Notes: generated from the letters alone by a model not told the origin. Positions 1 to 11,424 are shown, counted from the stretch's first letter. The stretch is 64,000 nucleotides of DNA from Macquaria australasica (GCA_005408345.1 SEMN01000793.1:62001-126000); one strand, 5' to 3'. Numbers and translations: made by a program.

Positions 1-84
1 CCTAGCAACCGCTAACTGCCGCTAATGGGATGGATAATTCACTGATTGGTTGGAGGTAAACACAACAGACCGCCCCCCCAGCAA

Positions 85-420
85 GATGTTAGCTAACGTG
101 AATGTCACGGGCTAGCTACAAACAGTTACCATGCTAGCAGATAGGCTATGCTAGCTGTTTTAACCACTATAACATCAGCTAGCTACATACAGCTAGCATA
201 ATGTTGGATATGCTAACTGTTTGTAGGTACCGTAACATCAACTAGGTATAAACAACTAACATAACATTGACTATGCTAGCAGTTTCCCTCCGCTTCCACT
301 CTTAGTGCTATGCTAAGCTAAGCTACGCTAAACACGTCTCTGATCCGGACACACGGAGATGAAACTGGTATCCATCTTTTCATCTGACTCTGCTAACGTG
401 AACCAAGCTTTTCTTTATCC
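85..420 (+). repeat. Family C repeat, GCTAGC-rich with tandem 63-bp subunits
   Basis: The sequence is dense in GCTAGC/AGCTAGC and carries subunits about 63 bp apart: AACATCAGCTAG begins at 171 and AACATCAACTAG at 234, with a looser copy upstream near 108. It ends with AGCAGTTTCCCTCCGCTTCC followed by a GCTAAGCTAAGCTA stretch and GATGAAACTGGTATCCATC. The same ordered blocks recur at 57.6-58.4 kb, which shows an interspersed family rather than a local duplication. I recognise the tail as a common teleost repeat. Class unknown; no coding potential. Confidence 0.65.
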
Positions 421-456
421 AAAATGTCAGTTACCACATTACCATGTTAATGGATT

Positions 457-801
457 GTAATATATTACAGGGTTTTAATGGGTTTTCTGTTTGGATTAGA
501 GATTTTTAAGAGGTCAAAACCCCTAAAAATGTACAAAATAACACTACAGGTAGCCCTTAGACAGCTTTTAAGGTACCTTAATGTTTATAATAAGGTGCAA
601 ATTGCCCAAATTTGGTGTTAATTAATGGATGCATTAAATGTATTATAATATATTAAGGGGTTTCTAATGGGTTATCTCATTCATTTTAACCTTAATCAAG
701 ATATAAAATAATTGGCTCCCGGTCAGTTTTAAAGGGTTTTTACTCCTTAAAAGCCTTTGAACCGTAGAGATAATCCATGAAAATACCTTAATATATTACA
801 G
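457..801. repeat. Family E fold-back element, copy 1
   Basis: The left arm (457-530) begins GTAATATATTA and runs through GTCAAAACCCCTAAAA. The right arm (726-800), reverse-complemented, begins with the same GTAATATATTA and matches most of the remaining 75 bases at roughly 70 percent. The loop is about 195 bases and contains another forward copy of the motif (AATATATTAAGGGGTTTCTA near 650). A related structure lies at 44681-44924. Large inverted arms without a coding core suggest a fold-back or MITE-type element. Confidence 0.55.
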
Positions 802-1849
802 TCCTTTTTATCTATTAACTTTTTAAATTATTAACTGGGTTTGTCCTTTTCCCTTGCCACTCAGATGTTTTTGTCTTTGTTAAATGTTTGTATGAATGAA
901 GGTTCGGGTAGATTTTCCTCGGTCTGTTTCGGATCGGGTCTACAGTTTTGGACTCGTCAGATGCTCTAATTGAAATCTTTTTACCCGTTACTGTTCTTGC
1001 AGTTTAGAAGTTGCTGAAACCTTCACATAACAACCTGGAAGCCGACTTTTTCCTAGAAAGCAGACTCATTTATTTATCATCGTTATCGTATTCATCATTA
1101 TCTTATCAGCCAGCAGGCGACCTTTCCCATGAATGACTCCAGCACTGAGAGGAGAATCACCCTGAAAGTGGCGATCTCTGGATTTCCTCACGGTCGCTCG
1201 GATGGAAAGATGCTTCCACTCCCCGCAGGCTGATGCAGATGTGAAGCCGGGCTGCAGTATTGATTACAGCCTCCATCTGTTGTGCGTTTTCTCTTTTTTC
1301 CCCTCTTCTTTCTATTGTGAATTACTGCCTTTGTTGTGTGTTATTTTTCCCATCCATACTCAGGCTATTTCCATGAGTCACTCAAAGTGCTCGGTGCTGC
1401 GATCCAGGCCCAAAGTATTTCTACAGACGGACTCCTTGTTTATGCTTTTCTCATCAATAAATGGCCCATTGTCTCCGGACACCATGGGATCCAGTGCGGG
1501 CCCTATTTTAATTTTAGTTTTAAACAGGAACACCACTATAAATATTATTGTGTGGAGATTTTTTCTCAAATTTAAAAGTAAATTCAAGTGACGGGGCGGC
1601 CACCGGAGACAGGAAATACTCAGAAATACTCCTGTACTGCACTTCAGCACAGTTTAGAGGATTGATTTTATGATCAGCGTGAGATAATCTTGAAAGAGTT
1701 TGTTCTGTCTCGGACAAAAGTTGAAAGTCGTGAGAGAAACATGTTGGAATCTGAAGTCATCAATCCAAAATGGCGGTCCAACATCGCCAATGGCTGATTT
1801 ACAGCTTTGGAGACCAAAATTTGACAGTATCATAAATTTAGGCAGAAAA
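802..1849. other. No recognisable gene or repeat
   Basis: Single-copy-looking sequence. A 129-codon frame (1202-1591, plus) and overlapping minus frames exist, but none shows a domain, signal peptide or splice context that I trust. I treat this as non-coding. Confidence 0.4.
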
Positions 1850-1885
1850 GTGACTAAGTACATATACTTGAGTACTTTACTTAAA
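1850..1885 (+). repeat. Family A (hAT-like MITE) left-end fragment
   Basis: GTGACTAAGTACATATACTT and then GAGTACTTTACTTAAA match the family A left terminus. The body of a plus-oriented copy resumes at 2284, so this may be the detached end of that copy, separated by about 400 bp of unrelated sequence. Confidence 0.5.
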
Positions 1886-2283
1886 GCTGCAGGAGGCCAA
1901 ACCTTCTGCCTATCACTCAGCTAAGCCCCTCCCACCAAACCCACAGCTTTAACCGGCAGCAGAAGAAACCGGTTCCCATGAAACCTCATCCCTCGTAGGG
2001 CTCGCTCTCCACGGCCCAAACCCAGGTTCCTCTCGCTGCGACTTGTATCTGTAAATTTATCACAAGTTGCAGGATTTTCCGCCTTTGAATCAGGCTTCAC
2101 CATCTGAAGAGACACACATCTGCATTTGTAGCTCAGCCAATAGGAACGTGCCGTCTCTCTGAAATGACCTGCGATTGGCTCCCGTCACGGTCTAGATTTC
2201 CTGAAGCCTGAAAACAGCCAAGAGGAGCTGAAGTAAAGTTTTCTCTCAGACCACTTGAATTACATCATGCTGAACAGCCAAAA
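1886..2283. other. Unique-looking sequence between two family A pieces
   Basis: No gene or named repeat seen. It is either an insertion into one family A copy or intervening DNA between two independent fragments. No clear terminal repeats mark an inserted element. Confidence 0.3.
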
Positions 2284-2600
2284 AATACTTTTACAGTTTT
2301 TAGGTACTTTTACTGTCCTTGAGTATTACCATTTTATGCTACTTATACTTCCAGTAGTGTATAGTACTTTTTACTGCAGTTACTGGTTACTTTGATGATC
2401 AGTATTTTACTAAACATACGATCAGCTTCTAAAACATGATGCATGTATAGGCTGAACTACACAATAATATATAAACTAGTTAAAAACAGCTAAAACATTA
2501 ATAACAATACAGTAATATAATACTCTTACAGTGACCACTCTGCTGCCTAATGAGTACTTTTACTTTTAATACTTTAAGTACATTTTGATACTCTTATTTT
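2284..2600 (+). repeat. Family A (hAT-like MITE) body, 3' end missing
   Basis: Contains the family A blocks in order: TTGAGTATTACCATTTTATG, a CTACTTATACTT stretch, TTTTTACTGCAGTTACT, and then TAATGAGTACTTTTACTTTT and TACTTTAAGTACATTTTGAT. It stops where the family D repeat begins, before the CTTCCACCACTG terminus. Confidence 0.7.
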
Positions 2601-2604
2601 CATT

Positions 2605-2758
2605 ATCGATTAATCTGCAGATTATTTTCTTGATTCATTGTTTGGTCAAAAAAATAACAAGAAAAAAATCAGAAAATAGTGAAAAATGCAGAGTACAAGG
2701 TGACGTCGTCAAATGTTTTGTTTGACCAAAACCCAAAAATAGTTTTACTATAATGTCA
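2605..2758 (+). repeat. Family D repeat, 5' half
   Basis: ATCGATTAATCTGCAGATTA, followed by TTTTCTTGATTCATTG, AGAAAATAGTGAAAAATG, and then AAGGTGACGTCGTCAAATG. This block order matches a very common teleost element built around ATTAATCGATTAATC. Only the 5' half is present. The opposite half occurs at 18484-18605 and a terminal scrap at 31036-31095. Confidence 0.7.
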
Positions 2759-3219
2759 GTCTGTGAGATCAATAAGTAATATAGATTTACTGTTGTTACC
2801 AAGGACATGATGATACACACACAGACTGTAAAATCTATGGAGTACACGCCTGGTAGATATACTGGATGTGCTGTACTTCACCACACAGATACATTACTGT
2901 TGGGTTATGGGATGTTTTTGGATCATAGAAAACGTTTTCCTCAGCTTGGGTTCATGTGAAATATAAAACAGAATAGTTTTGTAAAAGATTTGACATTTTT
3001 AAATCTGTGACGGGGAGAAATCAGCCCACTGGGGACACGTTTATGTGGAAAGTTCAGTCGGTGGCTCTCGACTGTTTATCTTCTGGTGTCGGGAGTTAAA
3101 CAGCAGAATATGTCAGTTCACACACTCTGTGGTCAAACACGCATTCCCACTGACCACATATTAGACTGTCGCTGCTCCCACGACTCTGGATCACAGTCTG
3201 GGTGTCAGATGATGGTCCT

Positions 3220-3286
3220 GGGTGGAGGGTCGGGGGGTTTTTGGTGGTGGTTGCTGGGTGGGTGGATCTGCTGGGGGGTGGAGGGG
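3220..3286 (+). other. G-rich tract, possible G-quadruplex
   Basis: Plus-strand G runs at 3220-3222, 3227-3229, 3232-3237, 3256-3258, 3260-3262, 3273-3278 and 3283-3286. Some loops exceed 7 bases, so folding is plausible but weaker than at 3383. Confidence 0.4.
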
Positions 3287-3382
3287 CCTCGGAGCTCTGC
3301 CAGCTGATGAAAAACCCCGTCTGCTTTAGGTTTTAGCGAGCATTTTCTCATAATTACATTGTCTCGCCATGCGGAGCTGGAA

Positions 3383-3410
3383 GGGTTGGGGGCTGGGGGG
3401 GTAATTGGGG
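3383..3410 (+). other. Canonical G-quadruplex motif
   Basis: Four G runs of at least three (3383-3385, 3388-3392, 3395-3401, 3407-3410) are separated by loops of 2, 2 and 5 bases. This meets the usual G3+ with 1-7 base loop rule. Further GG/GGG runs follow to about 3420. Confidence 0.6.
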
Positions 3411-3777
3411 AAGGTGGGTGGGCATCTCTGCAGGGCCTGATACCACATTGGCATTAAAGACGGCCTGAAATGGGGGATTGTCCGGCTGAAGTGCAGGATT
3501 TGGCTCCTCAGCTGTAAAAGTCTTAGTTACAGTGGACCTCTGGCAGTCCCTTTGAAGCTCTCAGGCAATCCAAAGCCACTTTTCCTTTTTCTTTCTCAAC
3601 AGAGACATGCTAAAAATAAAAAAGGGCCTTTTTAAAGAGTGTGGCTTTTAATGGCAGCATGTAAAAATCTGCTATGTGTTAACAGCTTCACTGAGGCAAA
3701 CCAAAAGACATGCCTTAGTGGCCTCAAAACAAATTGGGATGGCAAATGACGAAGCAGGAGGCTTTGCATGGAGGAGG

Positions 3778-3779
3778 CT

Positions 3780-3822
<43 letters not shown>
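3778..3822 (+). repeat. (CTTT)n microsatellite
   Basis: About eleven uninterrupted CTTT units. Reading frames through it encode poly-FLS or poly-KERK on opposite strands, which is a repeat artefact. Confidence 0.95.
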
Positions 3823-4144
3823 GTGTTTGATCAGGAGGGTGAAGGCAGCGGTGACGAGACTCGCACAGACAATACAAACCGACGCCAACTGAAAAGACTC
3901 GCTTTGAAACGTTAAAGAGAAACCTTCACAAAGCTCCAATGCACACAAACACAAACACACACATAGAAGAGATAAAGATGGCCAGTTTCCCCTTCGTTGT
4001 GTTCCTGTACGCTCACTCAGTTTCTCCTGAAAGGTTTGTGTTGAATCAGTGTGACCTGCGCTCCGGACTACAGGTGGCGATGTGGGTCAAACTTCTGGGT
4101 CAGAGTGAAGCGTCAGAAACATGTATGGATGGGTCATCAAGGTG

Positions 4145-4290
4145 AAGATGAATCCTCATTCATCATTAGCGCCACCAACAGGTCAACATTTCCACCAACA
4201 GTTCAGGTGACGAAGTTCCTGTTAGCCTCAGTACCAAACGTAATGCTAACATAGCATGCTAACAGACCAACCTGAGCATGTTTATATGTT
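4145..4290 (-). repeat. Family B repeat fragment, degraded
   Basis: AGCGCCACCAACAGGTCAAC, then CCTGTTAGCCTCAG and TAGCATGCTAACAG follow the order seen in the longer reverse-oriented copy at 5350-5815, but with large internal losses. Confidence 0.55.
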
Positions 4291-4434
4291 AACGTGGATG
4301 AATTCATTGTAATTCTGAGTAAACAGAAATGTCGAAACATTTTAGGATATTTATATTTTACTGGCTGAAAACATTTTCCACTTGTGGGAATCTGCTGCTG
4401 CTCAACAAGTCCTAAATTTCTGTAGTAAATATAC

Positions 4435-4889
4435 ACATGGTGGAAGAAGTACTCAGATGTTTTACTGCAGTAAAAGTAGTAATAACACAGTCTAGAAATA
4501 GTAAAAGTCCTGCATTCAAAACTTTACTTGAGTCAAAGTACAAATGTATCAGCATCAAATATACAAAAGTAAAAGTACTCATCGTGCAGAATAATATATA
4601 TGATATTATTGGATTATAATTATTGATGCATTAACGTGTTCATCACTTTAATGTTGCAGCAGGTGAAGGTGGAGCCCCCCCCCCGGCAATCAATGAAGTC
4701 TCATTGATATAATGTTACATCATAATTTATTTGTTGTTGTTTATATTTTGTATTATTAATCTGAATCTACAAAGTAACTAAAGTTAAACAAAGTATAAAT
4801 ATAAAGTAGCAAAGAATACCAAGAAAATACTCAAGTAAAGTACCTCAAATCAGTGCTTGAGTGAATGTACTTAGTTAGTTTCCACACTG
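4435..4889 (-). mobile_element. Family A (hAT-like MITE), near full-length copy
   Basis: Starts ATGGTGGAAGAAGTACTCAG, the reverse of the family 3' end, and finishes AGTTTCCACACTG, the reverse of the 5' end. Internal blocks include AAAGTCCTGCATTCAAAAC, TAATATATATGATATTATTG and GAAAATACTCAAGTAAAGTA. It is 455 bp with no coding capacity. Termini of the CAGTGGTGGAA type are typical of hAT non-autonomous elements. A convincing 8-bp target duplication was not found. A run of ten C (4675-4684) lies inside. Confidence 0.8.
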
Positions 4890-5349
4890 TAAAAGTGCCA
4901 CTCAGCTTTAACAGAACAAACGAAGCTAACGTGGGTTCCTGCAGGAAGGAGGATGATGATGGATGAAGAAGATTCGGGCCGGCAGGCAGGAAAACAGCGT
5001 CGCCAAACTCTGAGACAATCAGGGAAGGTGAGGCACATGAATCCGGATCAAAGCTCCACCATCTGGCACTTTAACAGGGATGTTGACATGTTTGGCAGCG
5101 TGGAGGTCCCTCCAATTACACCCCCTCTCATTTTTCCCACTGGGTCTAATAGTTAAACGTGGACTGGTTGAGTTTAATGCTGCAGTTTAGGTCAGACGGT
5201 GAACTCATGCCGAGCTGTCTGAGGAAATAAATCACTGCATCTGTTTCTTTCCTTTCAAGTCCTGCAGCTCAATATGTTGCATCACATACAGAAGACTGAA
5301 CTTTAAATCTGATTTGGCGTCGGCGTCCCGGACAGGAGACAATCGATCA
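4890..5349. other. No recognisable gene or repeat
   Basis: Unique-looking sequence; a 67-codon frame at 4953-5156 shows no recognisable domain. Confidence 0.35.
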
Positions 5350-5815
5350 ATATGCCTTGAAGGATGGCAATGACTTTCCCTGACTTTTCCTCTAGCGACA
5401 CCAGCAGGTCAAATATGATGGATTGGCACCAAATGTTCAGACATTCATGGTCCTCAGAGGATGAATCCTCTGACTTTTCCTGACAGTTGTGGTTTTTAGT
5501 AAAATATATCTCAACAACTATTATGGGATGGATAGTGATGAAATGTGGTTCATCGTTCATGTTCCCCTCAGGATGAACTGTAATGACTTTGATGATCCTC
5601 TGACTTTTCATCTAGCGCCACCATCAGGTCAACATGTTAATGTGTCCAACACTTTGGTTTACGACCAAATACCTGCAGAACTACAGACGTTCCCATCAGC
5701 CTCAGCTGCTCTCTGTGTTTACTGCTAACCAGATAATGTTAGCATGCTAACACGCTAAACTAAGATGGTGAACATGGTGAACATCAGCCTGTTAGCATTT
5801 AGCTCAAAGCACAGC
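5350..5815 (-). repeat. Family B repeat, long copy
   Basis: Reverse-oriented blocks in order: TTTTCCTCTAGCGACACCAG, CATTCATGGTCCTCAGAGGA, ATCTCAACAACTATTATGGG, CATGTTCCCCTCAGGATGAA, TTTTCATCTAGCGCCACCAT, TTTACGACCAAATACCTGCA and TTAGCATGCTAACACGCTAA. The same blocks recur at 10268, 56128 and 62335. This is a widespread teleost interspersed repeat. Its transposon class is not evident because no terminal repeats are visible. The 102- and 79-codon frames here are incidental. Confidence 0.75.
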
Positions 5816-7085
5816 TGCTTGCATGACTGTAGACTCCATTATGTTTTATACTCAGTACATCTTAGATTTTAATCTAATGTCTGTTTTACTGGTTTGATTG
5901 TATTCCTGTATCTTCAGTCAGTCAGTACCAGAGCAACAAAATGCATAAATGGTTCATTAATCTGCATTTTGTGACCGTGTACTTGATGAGTTTCCGGGAG
6001 GCCACACTGGATAATCAGCCTGAGCTGTTCAGGAGGTGTTTCTGTGTTCTCTGCAGGGAACTCGGGGTTATTTTACCCCCACGAAGGCCTGATTGGTTCA
6101 AACCCTGAGGTCTGCTCTGTTGTGGTTTAAGCCTCTTCAAAGCGTCGCTCTGCGCTCAGCTCAGAGGAATGCACATTACCTTGCGGTCGCATGTTTCTCT
6201 CTCGGAGCAGCTCGACTCCTGCAGAGCTGCAGCAGCCAGGTATCCCATCAGCCACCACATGGCTGCTGTCAGGCTTCTCTGGGGGGAAAGTGCAGTGATG
6301 CCTCACATTGTGTTTCTGATGTGGATTACAGAGGACACTTTCCTGTGTGGGTCTCTGAAGCTGCAGGGTTTCCTCTGTGACTGACGCAGAATGTTTTATT
6401 TTTGTGTTTCTGTGAGCAAAAAGGACGATCACCGTAGGCCATGCATCTATTTTTAATGTGCTCTGGTCTAAATATACAGCTGCCATTTCTGCAGCTCCAC
6501 GCTTTCACTCTTTCCTCTCGGCTCAAACAATGCGTAAGAAATGTAAAAACGTAAAAGCTTTGTTTGGTTTGTGGCCTCTGGAGCTCCACGCGGCGTGCAT
6601 CATGTTATTTTCGGAGCTGGAACGAGTGCGAGTGGATATTTTGGATGTGTCATGCAGCGCAGGCCGCCGCCGCCGCCCACACCTTCAGCAGGGCTGCAGG
6701 CAGCGTCTCGTTTGATGTTGACAGCAGCTGTGATGCAACCATCGCTGCTGAAGGGTGTGTTCCCTCCGGCCCACCAGCTGACGCATTTCGCTGGGAAACT
6801 CCTTCCAAATTCCCAGAGCTCCCAGTCTGCTGGGCCGGGCCTGGACGCCTGCCGCGACCGCATGGGTCCCAGCTTCTTCTGTGGTCAACAGGATTACAGA
6901 CCACAGTGTATGTTTGCAGTTTTTTAAAGTCAAAATCACAGTTTCATGTGCACAGTTGCAAGGATCCACACTGTCAGTCCTCAAGTTTATAGTAAATGTG
7001 GGAGAAATAAGATATTAAACCAAATAAATAATACATTTAGAGACAAAGGAGAAAAAAAACACATTAAAGGACACAAATAAGACAA
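5816..7085. other. Gene-free stretch, locally GC-rich
   Basis: Several overlapping open frames on both strands (6093-6992) and a GCCGCC run (6661-6676) mark a GC-richer patch. The frames overlap in all phases, lack recognisable domains and sit without a clear splice framework, so they are most likely chance openings. No gene called. Confidence 0.4.
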
Positions 7086-7578
7086 CTATGGAAGTCCATT
7101 TCTGCCAGAACAAGTTAAATAAATAGATGAAATGTTAGCCATAATAAAAATTAAAAAAAATACTCTGGTACTGTAGGTCATCATTTTGACTTATTATCTT
7201 ACTATCTCACAACTTTGACTTTGTATCTCATAATTTGGACACAAGTCAAGACTGTGACTTATTTTGTATTAGTTCTGAATTATTAAACCATAATCTTGAC
7301 TTGACTTACTGTCTCATAATTTATTAGTGAGTCAAAAGTTTGAATCTCGTAATCTTTTTATCTTTTTGTCAGATTTGTTTTTGTGTTTTGGCATTTTTCC
7401 TTTATTGGACAGCTTACAGGGTAAATATAGACAGGTAATATAGTGTGTGTGGGTGGGTGGGTGGGGGGGCATTTCCTGCTGGAATGAAAACAGGGTTATC
7501 TCATAACTGACTTAATTTACCACAAGTCGATTTTTATCATCTCTTTTTTCTTTTTCTGGCAGGATTGAGCTTCCATAG
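7086..7578. mobile_element. 493-bp MITE with 25-bp terminal inverted repeats
   Basis: The left terminus (7086-7110) starts CTATGGAAGTCCATTTC. The right terminus (7554-7578), reverse-complemented, starts CTATGGAAGCTCAATCC, and both end CTGCCAGAA; 21 of 25 positions agree. The core at 7180-7370 is a degenerate tandem of about 20 bp with the theme TCTCATAATTTTGACTTA. A block containing CCTTTATTGGACAGC (7400) also occurs at 14.09 kb. Superfamily not assigned. Confidence 0.75.
7180..7370. repeat. Degenerate ~20-bp tandem repeat, TCTCATAATTTTGACTTA theme
   Basis: Recurring CTCATAATTT / TTGACTTA / TATCTCA words with irregular spacing, confined to the core of the MITE at 7086-7578. Confidence 0.6.
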
Positions 7579-8924
7579 AAACCTTCACCTCGGGGGATAT
7601 AATTCAAATTGCACAGAAACTTTCTAAAGTGAGTATGCAGCATCTAATATGATCTAACTACACAGGAACGGTCTTTAAACAGTGAATAATTGATGTTTGT
7701 GGGATGAATTTCCATGCAATAAGAAGACTGTACATTTTATGACACTGAGCAGCTCTGTGGTTTTCTATGTAATTCCATCCTGTGGGTTGTCATGTCATCA
7801 TAGCTGTATTCTTAAGTGCTAAGTAGACAAAACATTTTAAGTCAAATTACTCTCCTCACGGCCATAAAAGAGCAGCAGAGACGCTGCCACACCTCTTCTG
7901 AAAAACAAACTCAGGCACAAATTGCTTTGGGGAAGAAACAGCTCATTAAAAAAAAACAGGAACAAACACCAACAACATGCAGAACAAAGCTAAAGGAATA
8001 ACTTCAGACTCGTTTTATTTGCAATTAAAGTGTTTTATCTTCTAAGGCTAAAGTCTAGTGGCTCCTAGAGGCTAAAAAGTGCATTACACCCAATAATAGA
8101 AATGTCAATCAAATCAAATAAACATTTAAACAAAACATCAACACATGAGGTCGTTCTTTCTCAGCAGAAAGTTAGTCTGGGTGATTGATCCAAAGGGTGA
8201 TTGGTGGTTTTGGTCTGACGTAAGAGAGAGGTGACACTGCACACTTTAAAACTCATGGTTCTCTTTGCAGGTGCTCCTGATGAGGTGACGACTCGACTAC
8301 ACCTGTAACTTCAGATTGCAGCGAGATGTGCAAACTCCTCATCAGACATGTTGAGTTCAAATGAACATCAGGGTCAACAGATTGTACTTCAGGACTCTTA
8401 ACAGGTGTTCAGACCTGCTTTAAAACAACGAAAGGGTCTGTGTTGGTGCTGAGACATGAAATACAGTCCAGACAGTCCAGTTCTTGTACCAGTGAGTTTG
8501 AAGGTCTATCAGACACAAAACACTGAACAGAGGTTTGTAATATTGTCACGATGACCGCGAGGTGAACAGTCTAATCTACCAGGGATGAGTGCCTGCTTGT
8601 ATGCGGTTGGTCACTGCAGCCTGTTGTTGGATGACATGGCGTCGAGTTGCAGCCAAGTTCAACTTTTTTTTGCGTTGGCCGGAGTTTTCAAATAAAGGAG
8701 ATGGCTGCGGCCTTTAATGGTGTTGTGGTGACTGCAGGTTAAAATGTTCTTTCACAACTCTTCATTAAAGTTTCCTGTCAAAAAAGACCTTAAATTGGGG
8801 CTCCGACAACAGAGCTTCCATCTAACCGGGGGCTTGTTAAACTTATGTAAAATATAAACTGATGATTTACGTCTCTTAACTACAAACCAAATATTTGTCA
8901 GTGCAGACGGCCTGGCTGTTGATT
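7579..8924. other. No recognisable gene or repeat
   Basis: Unique-looking AT-rich sequence. Short frames only. Confidence 0.35.
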
Positions 8925-8998
8925 TTATGCACCTGTTGGCAGCTGAACCCACTAATCAGAAGGGGTGTCCACATACTTTTGGCCGTATGTTTTCTTTT
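8925..8998 (+). mobile_element. DNA-transposon terminal fragment (Tc1/mariner-like type)
   Basis: GGGGTGTCCACATACTTTTG followed by GCCGTATG resembles the terminal sequence of a common fish DNA transposon group that ends ...CACATACTTTTGGCCATATAG. The opposite terminus was not found upstream, so this is a solo end. Superfamily is my recollection and uncertain. Confidence 0.5.
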
Positions 8999-10267
8999 GT
9001 ATGTTCACATAAACCCAGTGGAAGGAAAAAGTCACCAACTCACACTTTATGTTTAATGGGAAGTGGACAAGTCTGTGCTGTTTTCTGTGTTTCCCTGCAG
9101 ATCTTTAATAAAACAGAGCAAACATCTTCTCTGACACTGATCTTTGAAGGTTATCTAAGCAATGAAATAATGGAATGTGTAATTTAAGGATACGTCCTAA
9201 TCCTTCACCCCGGTGTCAGCGCCAGGGGAGCCTATAAACCCCTTTCCTGGTATCAGAGCCACTGATTGATCCGCGGATCATCATTCATCATTCAGCTGCT
9301 TTCTGTGTTCCCGTTCCATATCCCAGCCGTGGCTCCAAGCCAGAAGGTTTTAGGCTTCGTTCTGTTTTAAAATATTCCAGACTCCAAAGGACTCATACCT
9401 TCCAAGCGTAAATATCATGGGAACATTTCAGCATTTCCAGAGAGACCTCCACATCTGCTTGATGTCCGACTTCACAAATTGACCAAAGACAGAAGCAGCA
9501 TTAGAGGAATATCTGATTCTTATTCCACTGCAAAGCATTCAGCACAGAAACACTTTCAAATGTCTCTTTGTGCTCTTTGTTGATGTGAGATGTTGAATGT
9601 TTCTCCTCAGTGAGCGCAGCAGCTCAGCGGCTCTTTACAGATATGGTTTTTAAGTAAAACCTGATTTCTTAGAGCGACTTTCTCGTTCTACATGTTCAGC
9701 TAAATGTGACAGAATGTCTACAGAGTTTGGAAGTGGAACAGGCCATTGATCAGTGATGGTGAACTTCAGTAAACGATGTGTTGTTGTAATTTTTACCCTC
9801 CTAGTTTCCAAACTACATAAAAACCACGTGACACAAGACGTCTGCGGCACATATGTGATACTGAAGTGTCCATTCAGGGCATCTTTTATTTTTACATATG
9901 TATCAGTCCACAGCAGAGCTTAGTATCAAACCTCAGTACAGTTTGAGTACCGACCAACACATGTCATACTGAAAACTGTGAAGCATCTGAAGTACAAACC
10001 AGAACTCTGTCAGATCCAAACCCCCGAATTCACGTCAGACATGAGACGTCAGCAGCCGAACCCACATCTTTAAGACCCAACCGAACCCCATTTTATATTT
10101 TGCTTCATATCATCCATTACTGACCAGTGGGATGCCAGACACATGCAACCCTCTGGCTACAAGAAAGAGAGAAATTTCTTAATAAATTACATTTGAAAAT
10201 AACCCGACCAGAAACCTGAAATTTCGTTGGCAGCAGATCTCGCTAGATTTGGTGACTTTTAAGAGCC
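8999..10267. other. No recognisable gene or repeat
   Basis: Unique-looking sequence. A pyrimidine tract with CTGCAG at about 9100 precedes a 50-base segment, but there is no good donor site. Confidence 0.35.
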
Positions 10268-10365
10268 CTTTAGCGCCATCATCAGGTCAACATGTTAATG
10301 TGTCCCACACTTTGGTTTATGACCAAATACCTGCAGAACTAATGACATTCCCATCATGAACGTAG
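10268..10365 (-). repeat. Family B repeat fragment
   Basis: CCTTTAGCGCCATCATCAGG, then TTTATGACCAAATACCTGCA and CTAATGACATTCCCATCA match the central blocks of the 5350-5815 copy with few changes. Confidence 0.75.
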
Positions 10366-10567
10366 ATACTAGGAGACGTGGTACTACTGTGTCTCTGACC
10401 AAACATCAACGTCTCATCGTCTCTTTGTCTAATGTCATCAGCTGTAATGTGGATCTGATCATTAGTATCTGTGTCTGAGGTCCTTCCCATCAAATCTTAT
10501 TAAAATGACATTGTTTGTCTAAATGAACGACTCGTCTGGAATCTGAATGTGCTCTCGACAGACTAGA

Positions 10568-10568
<1 letters not shown>

Positions 10569-10612
<44 letters not shown>
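10569..10612. repeat. (TA)n microsatellite
   Basis: About 22 uninterrupted TA units. Confidence 0.95.
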
Positions 10613-10616
<4 letters not shown>

Positions 10617-11424
10617 AATACCTTAAAACACACCATACACCTTCATCTAAAATCTCCAAAATGTTCTATATTTGGGAACATTTCACTCTTTACTTTTACT
10701 TTACATTTAAATCTTGTGCTGAAGTATTTTTCCACTGTGCTCTTACTACCTTCACTTTAATGTAAGTGAAGTGAGTTTTTCAGCTCTGCAGCAAACTCAA
10801 CGCTCAGTTTGTTTTTATGAGGCTTGTTAATAAAGCTTTAGTGATTCAGCGCCTGTTGAAATGCCGCCTCCTCCTCTGAGGGCAGACGCTGTTTTTGGAC
10901 GGCCGACTGCCTCGATTGTCCTTCAGAGATCAGGCGTTAGAAGTGTGTTTGGTGCATTTAGGTAGCAGCTACCAGGACAGGGAGGATCTTTATTTTGATT
11001 TTTATGAGAAGTCTGTGGTCGGGGGAATTCACCCTGACGCATCTGATGAAGTCTGAACTCTTCATGAGGGACTTTATCAATATTTTCTTTGGGCATGTAT
11101 GTGGTGATTCTCGGAGTCTATTTGTGTCAAAACACGGAGCTGTTTTTAGACATATTAAATTCGGCTCTCTGGGAGTTTCCACACAATCCCTCAGTGTCAC
11201 TGGAAGCACTGCATGCCAAAAACATGATGCAGTGAAATCCTGACAGCAGGATCCTGTCGCTGCTCCAGAAAACTCACATTAAACACTGAGTGTGCAAAAC
11301 TATTGACTGTTTTCTGTTTCTGCACAGTCCACATATATGTTTCAGATACCGAAGCCCACTCCTGCCAAAATAAGAAAAAGAAATGTTAGGAATGACAAAA
11401 ACTAAAATCAATCAATCAACTAAT
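10613..11424. other. No recognisable gene
   Basis: Two opposed frames of about 82 codons (10958-11243) overlap and show no domain. Near 11360 the words CTCCTGCCAAAATAAG faintly resemble the terminus of the 7086 MITE. Confidence 0.35.

Larger units (their letters stand above)
2759..3777. other. Gene-free stretch with G-rich cluster
   Basis: No gene seen. The notable content is G-rich plus-strand sequence at 3220-3286 and 3383-3410, annotated separately. The remainder shows no repeat that I recognise. Confidence 0.4.

Noticed and set aside
1202..1591. 129-codon plus-strand frame
   Set aside because: Overlaps a 90-codon frame on the other strand, has no recognisable domain, and lies in sequence with no splice framework.
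6093..6992. Cluster of overlapping 70-142 codon frames in GC-rich DNA
   Set aside because: Frames are open in several phases on both strands at once, a sign of GC-rich composition with few stops. No domain or conserved-looking motif was found.
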